Under the pieces are notes generated by a model that was given only the letters and a program-made list of their open reading frames with translations, ran no database searches and had not been told where the DNA came from. From the NCBI RefSeq assembly GCF_963676685.1, contig NC_092349.1, positions 35,508,293 through 35,572,292 of the forward strand: a stretch of 64,000 nt of DNA, read 5' to 3'. Positions within the stretch are counted from its first letter, which is position 1. Each line of letters starts with the position of its first letter. A program made the position numbers and the translations under genes. The stretch is from Mytilus edulis. Its lineage: Eukaryota; Mollusca; Bivalvia; Mytilida; Mytilidae. Positions 10,060 through 22,254 of the stretch are shown piece after piece.

Positions 10060-12180
10060 TTATTTTCAACGTATTGTTCAACATTTAAAAAGGAAATCAT
10101 TGAATCAAATTGAAAAAAAAATACTATGATTTACATGTACATGTACATTGATCTTAAAAATTTATTCATTGGTTCTCAATGAATCAATAGGATACCTGAT
10201 TAACTTCCTCTATTCATTCAGAATTCATTAACATATAATCCTTGTACAGTGTATATATGGTTTTAACATCTGCTATTTTGGGACTTCCTAACCTATTATA
10301 AGTATTACATGTTCATAAATGTATTTAGTTTTTGATCATATTTTATTGAATTCATAAGGCAGAAGTTTGCGTCCAGTTAAATAATAAAACCCAAAGCAAA
10401 AACGCAACGATTAATTTCCGTTCATAGAAAAAAAGCATTTAAAAATTTATTCCTTTCAACCGCCCACTTAATGCATGATAACACTATTATCATATACAAT
10501 TGATGTATGTATTTACACGATTCGTACCATTCAAAAACATATAAAAAAGAAGATGTGGTATGATTGCCAATGAAACAGCTATCCACAAAATACCAAGACA
10601 TTAACAACTATAGGTCACCGTACGGCCTTCAACAATAAGCAAAGCCCATACCGCATAGTCAGCTATAAAAGGCCCCGATAAGACAATGCTTATTAAAAAT
10701 GAAGAATTCGTTAATACAGGCCTGACGAAGCACGAACAAAATCATCAGAACACAAAGAACATATCATAACGTACTAGCAGTTGCTGAAATCTAGTCGAAA
10801 GCCAAGAACAAATTATTAAACAATTATCCAAAACAAAAATATATTTGGGTACACATCCACTTAATTTAATGGAAAAGACGACATAACACATGAGATTCAA
10901 AAAGGCCACAAAGTAAGTATCGATATATATTATTAAGCACAGAGAGTCTTTATAACCCTATGGCAATATATATTGCGTTATGTTTTAATTTATTGGTAAG
11001 AAAAAGTATGCAAGGACCGATGATTTTAGTATTATAAGCGGCACTAGCTACGAGATATATAAAAAATCTAAAATATGTTTTTTTTTGCTCAATCATTAAT
11101 GAAAGTGAAAACGTGAAATAATAATTCGCTTTTAGCAACCAGTATGGTTTAATTTTGTCAAAATAAGACAAGAGACATTGATAATATATAATTTACATGC
11201 AAGTGAATACTTCGACCTCATTAAATCTGTATTCATGTGGACTTCAATTAAACCCCTCAGCTCGAGATGGGTAACACTTGCATTGTATGTGTATAGTTAC
11301 TTAAAGGAAAGGAATAACCTTGAAAATGAAACAAAGATTGACTAATTTGTTATACAAAAAAAAACCCATTGTTTTACAGGTAAAAACGATGATTAACAAT
11401 ATTAAATTAAAAATCATAAAAATCTAAATGCACGAATGCGCTTTATCTATTGATATCTTTACTTATGATTACATCACTTATATGGTCACCGGATGTATTC
11501 GGAGTCCAACCCGATAGTTTATTAGATTGACACTAGACTAAAATACACACGAAACGAAGCTACATTTTCTCGCTTCCCTACATTTAAATTATTTGTTTTA
11601 GAACAATTATAATAATTTAGATACATGTTTACATTGGTATCTATCACAATTTATAATTTAGGTCAAATTGGTGACCATGAATTTGAAAGCTAGTGTCCCT
11701 TCAAAGGTCACATTTCCAATATCAGAATATATAGCTTCTCTTTACCCAACATATGATCGATTTTATTACCTTGTTTTCAGTTACATAAATGTATGTTTGA
11801 TTAGGTCGGTGGCACGTGTCCGCTATTCCTATCAACATTATGTATGCAAGCATAAGCAACATGGATTAATGTAACATTTGTTTCAATACTAATTTACAAT
11901 ATTTTTTAGTTTGTAAAGAGGTAAACAAGGGTTCTACAATATAATTGTATCTCATGTGGTCTAATGATGAACGTTCATTTCAAAATTTGTATTATGTTAT
12001 TCCTTCACAAATGCAAAAGTGTATTTTCTAGCCTTTGATCCAGATTGTTTATCCAAAAATGTAAATTTATCATGTTTATGTCCCCATGTTTATCCTTCTA
12101 ATCACAATTTTTCTTGTAATACGTCGACATTGTTTTTCTGAGGACAAGGAGAGGTATAAATATTTCATTTCATGTCTGTT
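10060..12180. repeat. Upstream region of the protease-homologue gene, duplicated at 23.4-26.8 kb
   Basis: Scattered blocks align in order with 23440-23600 and 25985-26765. They include ACATGTACATTGAT, then CCAATAGGAT/CAATAGGATA and TTAACTTCCTCT; GAAGACGACATAAMACATGAG; GTTTTAATTTATTGGT; ATGATCGATTTTA; GAGCATAAGCAACTTG-like sequence; AAAGAGGTAAAC; and the TATA region. A further partial match to the first blocks is at 29195-29340. These are segmental duplications of gene-flanking DNA. A repeat of the 'TATGATTGCCAATGA' family is inserted at 10540-10700. Confidence 0.65.
10540..10700 (+). repeat. Interspersed repeat family 'TATGATTGCCAATGAGACA'
   Basis: It contains GTATGATTGCCAATGAAACAG, then CACCGTACGGCCTTCAACAATA, and ends near TATAAAAGGCCCCGATAAGAC. 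Other copies are at 16855-17000, 52895-53215 and 60940-61165. The family is characteristic of Mytilus sequence in my experience. Confidence 0.65.
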
Positions 12181-12240
12181 AGGGAGTAGGAATATTATAG
12201 GACAAGACTCGCACAATCAACGTTTAACCCTCCTAACTTG
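12155..12240 (+). promoter_or_regulatory. TATA box and putative noncoding first exon of the protease-homologue gene
   Basis: TATAAAT lies at 12155-12161. A transcript starting near 12185 would give a short exon with no ATG that ends in a consensus donor (GTAAGT from 12241). The next acceptor in use is TTTCAG at 14241-14246. The same TATA context is duplicated at 26724-26730. The link to the coding exons is inferred from position and splice signals. Confidence 0.55.
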
Positions 12241-12599
12241 GTAAGTAATTTCTAAAAAGTGCATTTTACATTTTCATAGTTTTCAATTTAATTTATTTGT
12301 AAATATCAATGATGTTTCTAAAATTCAAAACTGTCTTAGAACTAATTATGCTTTAAAGCATCATCAAAATATACAGTAAAAGGGTTTATTAAAAAAAAAA
12401 AAATACAACATGAAAGAAATATTAAAATTGCGGACTTGACCTGACATGTCACTAATTGCTAGTAGTACTTTGTTCATTTGTGTATCTTTGTCATTTTCTT
12501 TAGTTTCTTTTGTTACCTGTATTGTCATCGGACTCTGACTTCTTTTGAAATGACTTTAACTGTGCATATTATTGTGTGCCTCTTGATTGATCTACCTTG

Positions 12600-12970
12600 T
12601 TTAGATAAAATTGAGAATGGAAATGGGGAATGTGTCAAAGAGAAAACAACCCGACCAAATAAAATATAGGGAGAGGGTTTAGATCTCACAATCTCATGTT
12701 TAAACCCGCCGCATTTTGGTGTCTATTCCAAGTCAGGAGCATCTGAATCTGACCTTTGTAAGTCTTGTTTGATGATTAAATTTTGATTTTTTTTTATATG
12801 TTTTGGGGTTCAATGTGACTTAAATTTTTACTGGACTAGTACACATGTTCAGTTAGATGCCAACTAAGGCCAGCTGCTGTGTGCGGGATTTTCGCACTGC
12901 GTTGAAAACCCATTTGTGGTATTCGACTGTGATCAGCTCTGTGATCGGGTTGTTGTCTTTTTGACATATT
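12600..12970 (+). repeat. Interspersed repeat family 'TTGTCTCTTTGACACATTCCC', two fragments
   Basis: An inverted fragment at about 12605-12680 (TTGAGAATGGAAATGGGGAATG, then CAACCCGACC) is followed by a plus-oriented fragment ending GATCGGGTTGTTGTCTTTTTGACAT near 12970. Other copies are at 16400-16500, 18940-19130 (minus) and 38150-38285. This lies inside the first intron of the protease homologue. Confidence 0.55.
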
Positions 12971-14246
12971 TTTTATTTACTTTTTCAATTTTATTACAAA
13001 AAAATACAAAGGTATAAAAGATATGTTAATTGTATATCCGGTAATTATAATAATCAATGTTCGATGTTTCGTTTCATATTGGGAAGGCGGTAAAAACTGT
13101 GTATTGATTATGTTAATAATTTTATTTTATTTTTAGATTTTATAATTGCCCTAAATTGCCCTTATCTGCCCTAAAATGTCAAAATATACAGATACAAAGA
13201 TTATGTAAAGGAAAAACAGACAGCCATCAACCAAATACCAAAACGCACTACTGGTTAAAAATAGCCTTTAACAATGAACCGTATAGTAAGGCGGATATCT
13301 TGAAATGTGTTTGTTTTGAAAAAAAGAGTTTAAAAAGACTTGTTAAAACTATTATATGAGGTGGACAAATGCATATTAATCAATTATGGAGACTCTTACA
13401 CAGTTTGGAATTCATTTGTTAAATAGCAACATTTTCGTAAGCTTAACTTATCTGATTATTTTAGTTACAAATTTAAATCCAGGTAAAAATCATCCTAGAA
13501 ATCAGTTAGAGAACTACATATATCATTGTGAAAATAGTTCAGAGTAACCGTTACACTCGTTAATGCATTTCGAATATGCAAAGCAAGATATAATATTAAT
13601 ACTCAAAGTAAGGAATAAATAATAGACTGGTCAACATTTACCTTCCACAATGTTTAATCTGTACAATAAGGTTTTACGATAGTTTATAACATTAAACGTA
13701 AACTAATTATTTATTGTCGCAATTAACGAAATATTTCTTAAATTGATACCAAGGTTGCAACTTTCCTTAGATATGTATTTTATAGATCATCAATATATAA
13801 ATAAATGTTGAAATTGTTATGTGACACGGACAAATGCATATTTGTTTTGATAGTAGAACAAGGCTACAAACAACTGTAACAACGTCTTCGATAAGTACAA
13901 TATATTTACCGTTACTTGAAAATTTCGTAAGCTAAACACAAAATAACACAATAAAATCATAAGATAAAAATCAGTGATCGAGGACTTTACATCCGCATGG
14001 AAATAAATAACAATGACATAATATCTCTTTTACGATAAGTATTTACGTAAGTATACTCCAATGCATTGTAGACATATGTTGGTTATTTTTTCCATGTGTT
14101 TTGTTCAAATTATATTGTTTGATCTAAATATAAAATGTTAAAAGACAGTTTTAATCGGATTACTTGTAGTTGATGTTGCACATAGATCGATATGTAATGT
14201 GTTTTGTGGAATGTTTTAAACTTCTAGTTAATACTGATTATTTCAG

Positions 14247-17200
14247 AGTATATCTGGTCAAGGAACCACGTTTTTAACCTGCGTTGAAAATGAACATAAT
14301 ATTCAAACTGGCTGTCATTATCACAGGTAAGGGCTGTTATTTTCTTTACTATAAAACCAGGTTCAATCCACCATTTTCTATATTTGAACATGCCTTTACC
14401 AAGTCAGGAATATGACAGTTGTTGTCCATTAGTTTGATGTGTTTTGTCATTTGATTTACCAGTAAATTAAGGACTTTCCGATTGAATTGTCCTCGGAGTT
14501 CAGTATTTATGTGATTTTACTTTTATTCTATAAAAAAAGCATATTATAATGTTAAGGTTATGTAAAGAACATACAAGAGAAACACGCTGTACTGATCAGT
14601 ACTGGTTATATTAGATATTGAAAATCAATTCAACATTTATAAATCGATTCAAAATTTAAACTCTTAAGTATCAACCTTGTTAGGAACGCAATGATTTCAA
14701 AGATAAATCTAAAATGTAAGATAAATTGCTGATTCAGAAAAAGGACTTACTACAAGTAAAACTCAAATCTGTAGAACACAATGTCCATATGACAATAAAA
14801 CGCTATAGCATATGCAAGGGCAAACGAGACATGTAACATGCATAAAATCATACGCAAGATAATTAAGGTGGTACCCAACACTTTCATTAAAATTAATTTT
14901 GCTCGTTTAATTTTTATAAAATTTTGTCAAAGTAATCCTTTAACAAAAATGTAAAAATTTCAAAAAATTTGAACCAACCGTTTTGTCAGAAAAATTACAC
15001 TGGTTATATAGTAGTTTAACAAACACCAATTTTGATCATTGAGAAGCTTAATATTCCTTTTACAACACAACGTAATTAAAACGTTTAGTTGACTTTACAG
15101 AGTTATTTCCCTGTAGTGTTAAGTACCACCTTAACTAACTTGTTTTCTTTTTTCTTCTTATCTTACTATCTTACAATGAATTGGATTCAAATGTAAAACA
15201 TGTTTAGAGTACATTTATGTTTAAAAGAAAATACAAATTGATAAATGTAATAGCTAAGGTTAACATTTGTAAATATGACCAAAAGAAAGAAAGAACACAT
15301 TGTAATTTGAATTCGGAACTATACTATTGCAAAACATATGTAAACCTTGTGCGAAAAGGTCAAGATAAAAATACTGTGGATTCATTATGATTCGTTGGAT
15401 ACCAATTTTCGTGGATTTCGTGGGTACAGGTAAATCACGAATTAAAATGTCCTACGAATAACAAATTTGTCCTAGGCTTGATATTAGAATTCGGCAAAAC
15501 CACGAAATTAGTTATCAACCAACAAGCAAATTTTGCTCAATTCACGAAAATTGGTACCCACGAAATAAATGAATCCACAATACCTATATTTCAGTTTACT
15601 TACATCAGTATTCTTTTTTCAGTTTTAATGCCTGATAAGGTAAAACTATTTGTGTTTCCTTTTTCTGAAATTCAATTAAAAAAATACTAGTTGTATAGGG
15701 TGGTGAAATAAAATCTGTAATTATATTATCAAGAATATTAATAACAATTTTTTTTGTTGATACATTTGTTCTAATTCTAGATATGATTCTTCCGATTATT
15801 TCTCTTCTTTTGAGATATTGAATTTTGTTTTTTTATTAAATTATATTGTGTGTGTATTCGCATGCTTTAGAAAAATAGCATTTTACGGTGTGAACGGAAG
15901 TGTATATTTATCCTTATAAACAAATAATTGATAGGCAAAGTATACATATTGTCTTGTAACGATTTAAAATAAATAATTGACAAATGTCGCGTTTAAATAT
16001 TGGCACTCAAATCAAAATATTGAATAAATTACGAGTTGACATTCAACTTAATTTACATCGTTTAATGGAAATGTTGTTGTCACATGTCAAGTAAGGTTTG
16101 AGTAATGATTTAAAAAAAATCATATAATTGTATGTTATTTTTGTTTTGTCAAACAGACTACCCAGATAGTTGCAGGAAAAGATGGAGATATTGAGGATTT
16201 TCCTTTTAGCGCACAAATTCAACGTCGTGAAAGTCGTCAAGACCCCTGGATAAATTGGACTGGTGCGACTATTCTCTCAAGATATTGGCTTGTAACCTCA
16301 GTGGCATCTAAAAAAGGACCGTATGTGATTCAAATACTTCCCTTTTCATGATATTATTTTAAAATTTGTTTAATATATTTTACCATAATTTTCTTTGACC
16401 ACATCCTCAGATATATATTTTTGGTGGCCTTCGGTTGTTGTCTGCTCTTTGGTCGGGTTGTTCTCGCTTTGACACATTCCCCATTTCTTTTCTTAATTTT
16501 ATTTGTTTTTTAGTGGTGCAATAAAATCTTCATGATCAAATCATCTTTTAGGGTATGCAATATTATGAATCGTAGGTTCCGGTAAATTGTTTCGTTAGGT
16601 CTAACAAAGCAAACAATCAACACATTTCGACAATAAAGCTCCGATTTTGAAACCAAAAATTATTTCTTTATTGTTTTTACTAGAAGTAATCGACGAAAAA
16701 ACCCTAATTATGACCTTCATTATATTCCATGTTTATGTTAAAGGCTATATGTTCATGTTAGTCTTACGTGCACTGTTCCTTCATTTCACGTTGTTTTATT
16801 CCTGGATGCCCTAAACTCATTAACACTGTAGTATACTGTAATAATGTGTAAATAGATATAAGAAGATGTAGAATGATTGCCAATATAACCACTCTCCAAC
16901 CCCGTTACAATTTTTAAAATAATTCATTTAGTCAAAATACTACCTTCAATACGGAGCGTTGGTTCATACCAAGCTATACACATGCTATAAAGGGCCTACA
17001 AAATGACCAAATCCAATGGTTTAATCAAATATAAATAATATGAAAATCAAGAAACAAGCAACATTTATGAACTACATTAAAAAAAGAAACAATTGAATAT
17101 AATTTCTTTTAGTAATACATGTGATACAAAAAAATATAAAAGAAGGTTTGTTGGGGTATGTATTGATCTTTACAGCTGCAAATGAGCCTGTCAAATTACG

Positions 17201-20200
17201 GGAATATTATTCAATTTTCAGAATAAAAAACATGCGTATTCGGTTTGGCTTTGATGATTTATCAGCTCGAAATAAACAAATAAGAACTGTAAGACGCTTC
17301 GTAATTGTAAGTATCTGATTTCTCAATTTGTGTTCATTTTTAAGAAGAAGGAAAAACAATATGCATGTTTTTACATGCAAATTGAAATTTAAACAACGGG
17401 AAACAAATATTTATGAGACCCTATCAAATCATATCTGAAAAGACAAAATAAACCATGTATTATTTAATGATAATGTAAGGAAAATGCATATATGTTAAAG
17501 AAACACCCATCTGAGAACATTAAATATACTTTGTATTAAATATTGGCATTACAAGAGTGGCGAAAGATACAAGAGGAACAGTCAAACTCATTAATCGAAA
17601 ATAAACCGACAACGCCATGGCTAAAATTGAAAAAGACAAACAGACAAATAGTAGGACACAAGAAACAACATAGAACATTAAAGACTCATCAACATAAACC
17701 CCTTCAACAATTGTGGGTGATCTCAGGTGCTCGGAAAGGGTACGCACATCGTCGTTTTGCTCATTAAATTGATATGCCTGTTATTTACCTTCGTGATCGT
17801 TTTAACTCTTAATAAAATCATTAAATGAGATATATCAGATAAAATGTAATGTGGGTAAATCTGTTAAACATGGTTTCATTCCATCTTTAGTTGTTGGCGA
17901 GTTTTGACTTGACCATAACTTGCATTATATCAGAGAGCCGGCTCATTAATCAAACGGTTAATAAAATCAATATGAAAGAAGTCTACTGACTGATTAGACT
18001 AACAACAAAACAAACTAAAGAATACACATAAGTCAATGATTATTATATTCATCAGACATAAACAATATTTCATACTGTTTATGACTTAAAGGTTCTAACG
18101 ATTATATCTTATAAACTGAAAGAACTCATTTCGAAGGGGTCAATGAATTAACGTCTTCAGTTGACGGTAACGTCATCTATTAATTTCATGTTTTTCTTTG
18201 TAATTTTTTGTTGTACATAACGCAGTAATAAAGTCCCGCGTGCAATAAATGCATTATACCGTCTACTACTGACCCCTACGGACCCGTATGGATTTTACTT
18301 ACTCGCTATGAGTCCATAGGGGGTAGGTAGCGAGTTATATAACTAATCATATTTTGTTAGTGACCTTACCATTGAATCATGCATGTCATATTTCAACACG
18401 TGTCCTAGATATTGGCATTGTGCATATGTCTATGTAATAAAAACAATTCCAAATATATTTTCTCTATTTACATCTTTGTATCAGAAGGGCCAATTGATGA
18501 ACTACGTCAAACTATACTTTTGAAATACTGACTTGTTGACTTTATATTGCAGCATCCACGTTATAAAGAGGACGAAACCGTTCAATATGACAATAACATA
18601 GCTCTAATCAAACTTCGTAGGCCTCTTAAATTTGGACCAAAAATTAACAGTATCTCTTATACAACGATCAAAGGTATTCGTGGTCTTAAAAACTGTCAAA
18701 TATCCGGATGGGGATTCATTGATCGTAATAGTAAGTAATATAATATAAATATTAGAATTTTTGGTTTAATCATTTGCACAATATAAAGAAATCAAAGGAA
18801 TAAAACTGTCTTATAAACTAAAGAAAAAAAACTCGATAGTGAAATCAATCTTGTTTGTCTGCAATAACCATTAACTATTCGATGATCTAGGAAACTAGGT
18901 TTGCCAATTTGACGTTCGACAATGAATACCACTATTGTTGTATTAATATTGAGAATGGAAATGATGAATATGTCAAAGAGACAACAACCCGACCATAGAG
19001 CAAACAACAGCCGATGGCCACCAATAGGTCTTCAATTGAGCCAGAAACTCCTGCACACGGAGGTGTTCTTCAGCTGGGCCCAAAACAAATATGTATACTA
19101 GTTCAGTGATAATGGACGTCATACACCGAATTATAAACAAGAAACTAAAATTAAAGTTTGATTAAATATCAATATGCAATATACTTTAAACCATGATAAT
19201 TAATATGCGAATACTGATTAGTAATGACTCCAAAATTCGATATGTTGTACTGACACTCCTTAGACTCTTGTCCAAAATATGTTGCAGATGCCATTAAATG
19301 TTAGCTACAATGTAATGGACCCTTTTAATTAAAACGGATTCCCTTGATAATAATTTAGCTGTCTCATTATTATTTCTACATATACTCTCAATATTTCATT
19401 TTTCAATCAATTGAACCAATTGAAAATAAGTCATTAGCCTGTAATGTATTGATTGTAGATTGATGCTGGGTAATCTAACTATTTTTCGTTCATATTTTGA
19501 ACATCAATTAGGCCATACATTTTCTTGTTTGGATTGTCTTACGTTTGTCATTGCAGTGCCTTTTATAAGTGGCAGTGCGGAATCGGCTTTCTTCATTATT
19601 TAAGGCGGGACGTGGACCAATAATTTCTTTTACATTTGGTTTCTTGTTAATAATTGTCTCAATGGCAATCAAACCACATACTCTTTTCTATGTGTTATTT
19701 GTTCAATTACAGGCATGCTCATTCAAAAAGATATACAACAAATTATTTATGCAAAATTTTGAATTCATAATATTATTGTACAGAAACAGAGTCACCAGAC
19801 ACTCTACAGTTTGCACGTATTTCATTAATATCCAATACCAAATGTAATGATCTAGCATCTCCTAAAGTTCCAAAGAACCAAATATGTGCCTATGACTACA
19901 AGAACAAAAGACAAGCTTGCAATGTGAGTATAATTAATTTGAGGTCATTTGAAACAGTTACTTTTTAAAACTTAGTTTCTGTAAAACTAATGTACACTTT
20001 CCATGACCCTTTGAGACATATTGCCTCTCTTTTATGATGGTAAGAACAAACGAAATGGCAAGGTCAAGTTTGACCATACTTGCATTTTGTTCCTGGAATA
20101 CTTAGTAGCTGTAAAAGTAAGTAAATCAGTAATGTGATATACATTTGACTATGAACAGGTCATTAATCTTGATAACGCTTAAAAATTTGTAAAGAAGATG

Positions 20201-21060
20201 CAACAAAAGAGACCTTAATCAGACTTCATCAGCATACACCAGGGTCTCGATAGCAATATGCCCTTATTCGTCTACATTACTAGCCTAGTAGCTCTGAGGT
20301 TGGGAATCGATTCACGTAAGTAGAAGGTGTACTCAACTCTAATGTAAAAAAATTTAGTTGTTCTCACTAGGCACGCACATTAAAAAATTACAAGAAACTC
20401 GCCAACGGTTTCACAATAGCGTAAAACACCTCAAATGATATCCATATGTGTACATTAAAATGACTGATAGTGAAAGGTCTATTCGTATAATTTGTAATTT
20501 TCTATATTTAAGTAATTGCACCAGGTTATTGTCGAAACTAGAAATAAAAAGCAAAATCGTTTAAGTAACGCATAGATTTTTGAACATGTATAGACTAGTT
20601 GTAATGTCGACGGTAACATGTTAAAAACATACTATAATCGTGTAAACTCGAATTGATTGGTCACAATCCGGTTAACAGAATTAGGAGGACGACAACTATA
20701 TACGAGTCTACTTAAAACGACACAGTACGTCACAATTTTCAAATAAATGTATTTTAATGGTACTTACTAGCTGTTTCTTATTGGCTAAAGATTCGAAGTT
20801 TGAATCTAACCAAAAAAAAACTTTCTCAATTGAAATTGTAATTCTAATTCCAGGGTGATGGTGGTGGACCTTTGACATGTAAAAGAAGGGGGAAACGTGT
20901 CCTCATCGGAGTATTTTCATGGTTGTATGATTATTGTCATGCTGAAAAACCATTTGCGTATTCATCTCTTGCATATTATACTTCATTTATTGAAAAAGTG
21001 ACTGGAATAAAAGGAACTCCTTCAAAGTATTCTAAATACGGAATGTACGAAGAATATTAA
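14247..21060 (+). CDS. Secreted trypsin-fold serine protease homologue (catalytically dead)
   Basis: Spliced coding exons: 14290-14326 (the exon itself starts at 14247), 15623-15639, 16157-16320, 17222-17306, 18553-18730, 19784-19923 and 20854-21060. They total 828 nt and give 275 residues, with every junction GT-AG and all phases consistent. Residues 1-15 form a short hydrophobic signal peptide. The mature-type N-terminus IVAG is at 22-25, where trypsins have IVGG after activation. The S1 fold is clear (WLVT 62-65, RIRFGFDD 78-85, HPRY 102-105, NNIALIKL 115-122, SGWG, PLTC). All catalytic residues are replaced: His57 is Ala68, Asp102 is Asn116, and Ser195 is Gly210 in GDGGGP. The Cys42-Cys58 bridge is lost on both sides (Thr53, Ser69), while six cysteines for the other three S1 bridges remain. 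The C-terminus is rich in Lys and Tyr. Such homologues act as binding or regulatory proteins in invertebrate immunity and secretions; the role here is not known. Confidence 0.88.
14348..14530 (+). repeat. Interspersed repeat family 'CCAAGTCAGGAATATGACAG', good copy
   Basis: It starts at ACCAGGTTCAATCCACCATTTTC and runs through the family core to TCCTCGGAGTTCAGTATTTATG. It lies in the intron after the signal-peptide exon. Confidence 0.65.
14867..15130. mobile_element. 264-bp MITE with TTAA target sites
   Basis: The ends are inverted: GGTGGTACCCAACACT on the left and, reverse-complemented, GGTGGTACTTAACACT on the right. Each is flanked by TTAA (14863-14866, 15131-15134), the duplication typical of piggyBac-type elements. 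The interior is AT-rich and noncoding. It is inserted in an intron of the protease homologue. Confidence 0.8.
15375..15579. mobile_element. 205-bp palindromic MITE with ATAC flanks
   Basis: The left arm TGTGGATTCATTATGATTCG, then ATACCAATTTTCGTGGATTTCGTGGGTA, is mirrored by the right arm ending ACGAAAATTGGTACCCACG, then AATGAATCCACA. ATAC occurs on both sides (15371-15374 and 15580-15583). The strong palindrome would fold into a long hairpin in the pre-mRNA. The family is recognised as common in bivalves. Confidence 0.75.
15623..15639 (+). CDS. 17-nt microexon of the protease homologue (residues 13-18)
   Basis: The exon is preceded by a pyrimidine-rich acceptor (TTCTTTTTTCAG ending 15622) and followed by donor GTAAAA. 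It is needed because the signal-peptide exon ends in phase 1 and the IVAG exon is open only from phase 0 at 16157. These 17 nt restore the frame and extend the hydrophobic signal with VLMPDK. Direct splicing of the flanking exons reaches a stop within about 13 codons. Confidence 0.75.
16400..16500 (+). repeat. Interspersed repeat family 'TTGTCTCTTTGACACATTCCC', 3' fragment
   Basis: TGGTGGCCTTCGGTTGTTG, then GGTCGGGTTGTTCTCGCTTTG and ACACATTCCCCATTTC, match the other copies. Intronic. Confidence 0.6.
16855..17000 (+). repeat. Interspersed repeat family 'TATGATTGCCAATGAGACA', diverged copy
   Basis: AGAAGATGTAGAATGATTGCC begins it, and CTATAAAGGGCCTAC ends it. Intronic in the protease homologue. 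Confidence 0.6.
17555..17755 (+). repeat. Interspersed repeat family 'GCCATGGCTAA', plus orientation
   Basis: It contains GAACAGTCAAACTCATTAATCG, CGCCATGGCTAAAATTG, AAAAGACAAACAGACAAATAG and CTCAGGTGCTCGGAAAGGGTACGC. Open frames on both strands here are repeat artefacts. Intronic. Confidence 0.65.
18940..19130 (-). repeat. Interspersed repeat family 'TTGTCTCTTTGACACATTCCC', minus orientation
   Basis: On the minus strand it runs from the GGGCCCAGCTGAAGAACACC region, through CAATTGAAGACCTATTGGTGG, to GGTCGGGTTGTTGTCTCTTTG. Intronic. Confidence 0.65.
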
Positions 21061-21080
21061 ATAAAAGAGAAATAAAATTG
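21061..21080 (+). terminator. Polyadenylation signal of the protease homologue
   Basis: The stop codon ends at 21060. It is followed at once by ATAAAA, then AATAAA near 21072, with a GT-rich stretch (TTGTTTGTGG) behind it. Confidence 0.65.
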
Positions 21081-21399
21081 TTTGTGGTCTTTTAGTGCAG
21101 AAAAACAGCAAATACGACATTCTCACAGTCGGTATCTAAATCCTGTCCAATAGCATAACTAACTATGTATAGTGATTGAAGTGACGGATTCATGAATGTT
21201 GGGTAAACATATGCATGTTGTTCGTTCACATGTATTTCCTCTGTCAATCATTCAAGTCAAATCGAAAATCGCGAATTAATAAGTTGCCCAGTAAGATAGG
21301 CAGCCCCTGGCGATGTTGTACTAAACATTTTAAGTGCGCACTGCATATAGATACCCGCTGATAAGTTTATTAACTTTCACCTCATTCTGTTTTTATGGC

Positions 21400-21870
21400 C
21401 TACCTATGATAGTAGAGGGGCATTATGTTTTCTGGTATGTGCGTCCGTCCGTTAGTTCGTCCGTTCATTCGTCTGTTCGTCCGTCTGTCTGTCCCGTTTC
21501 AGATTAAAGTTTTTGGTCAAGGTAGTTTTTAATAAAGCTGAAGTCCAATCAACTTAAAACTTAGTACACATGTTGCTTATGATATGATCTGTCTGATTCT
21601 AAAGCCAAATTAGACTTTTGACCCCAATTCCACGGTCCATTGAACATAGAAAATGAAATGGCAAGTTTCAGGTTAAAGTTTTTGGTGAAGCTAGTTTTTG
21701 ATGAAGTTGAATTCCAATCATCTTGAAACTTAGTGCACATGTTCCCTATGGTATCTTTCTAATTTAAATGCCAAACGAGATTGTGAACCAAATTTCACGG
21801 TCCATTGAACATGGAAAAGGATAGTGCGAGTGGGGCATCTGTTTACTTTGGACAAATTCTTGTTACCTGT
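21400..21870 (+). repeat. Interspersed repeat with internal near-duplicate, mollusc type
   Basis: It begins with a GTCCGTCCG-rich tract (21440-21500). The block GTTAAAGTTTTTGGT, then GTAGTTTTTRATRAAG and CCAATCAWCTT, then AACTTAGTRCACATG occurs twice, near 21504 and 21671, about 167 bp apart. It ends near GTGCGAGTGGGGCATCTG. No coding potential. I recognise this type from bivalve genomes. Confidence 0.65.
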
Positions 21871-22254
21871 GTTATCAAGTGCAAAAGTAAGACTCGTAAC
21901 GCTCAACTCTGTCCCTCTTCAAACCGTACGAAATACCTTGGGTTAACACATTTCGTTAAATATATCTTATCTTAAATTGAAGGGAATTTTCATATCATTT
22001 CATAAGTGCCCGAAAAGTATAATTTGTACCGTGTAATCATTGTTCTATCAGCCATGTCTCCATTTTCTGTTTGCTAATAGTTGAAATTATACAACTAACA
22101 AAAACAATTATCAAGATCATTTTCTTCAGAATATTTCGGGTTCTGTGTCACAGATAATTCATAATTAGTCAAAAACTAAATGTGTTTGAATGAAAACATT
22201 CTAACAATTTGTTACGTGCAACTTCTTCCTGCTTATCTATAGTATATGCATATT

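Noticed and set aside
16176-16320. Alternative acceptor at 16175/16176 joining the signal-peptide exon directly
   Set aside because: It is in frame but would delete the conserved TTQIVAG start. The microexon solution keeps it and uses better splice sites.
17121-17318. Frame across 17121-17318 taken as one exon of the protease homologue, implying a frameshift in GGGG at 17153-17156
   Set aside because: The real exon starts at 17222 after a strong TTTTCAG acceptor. It joins 16320 in phase and removes the apparent frameshift.
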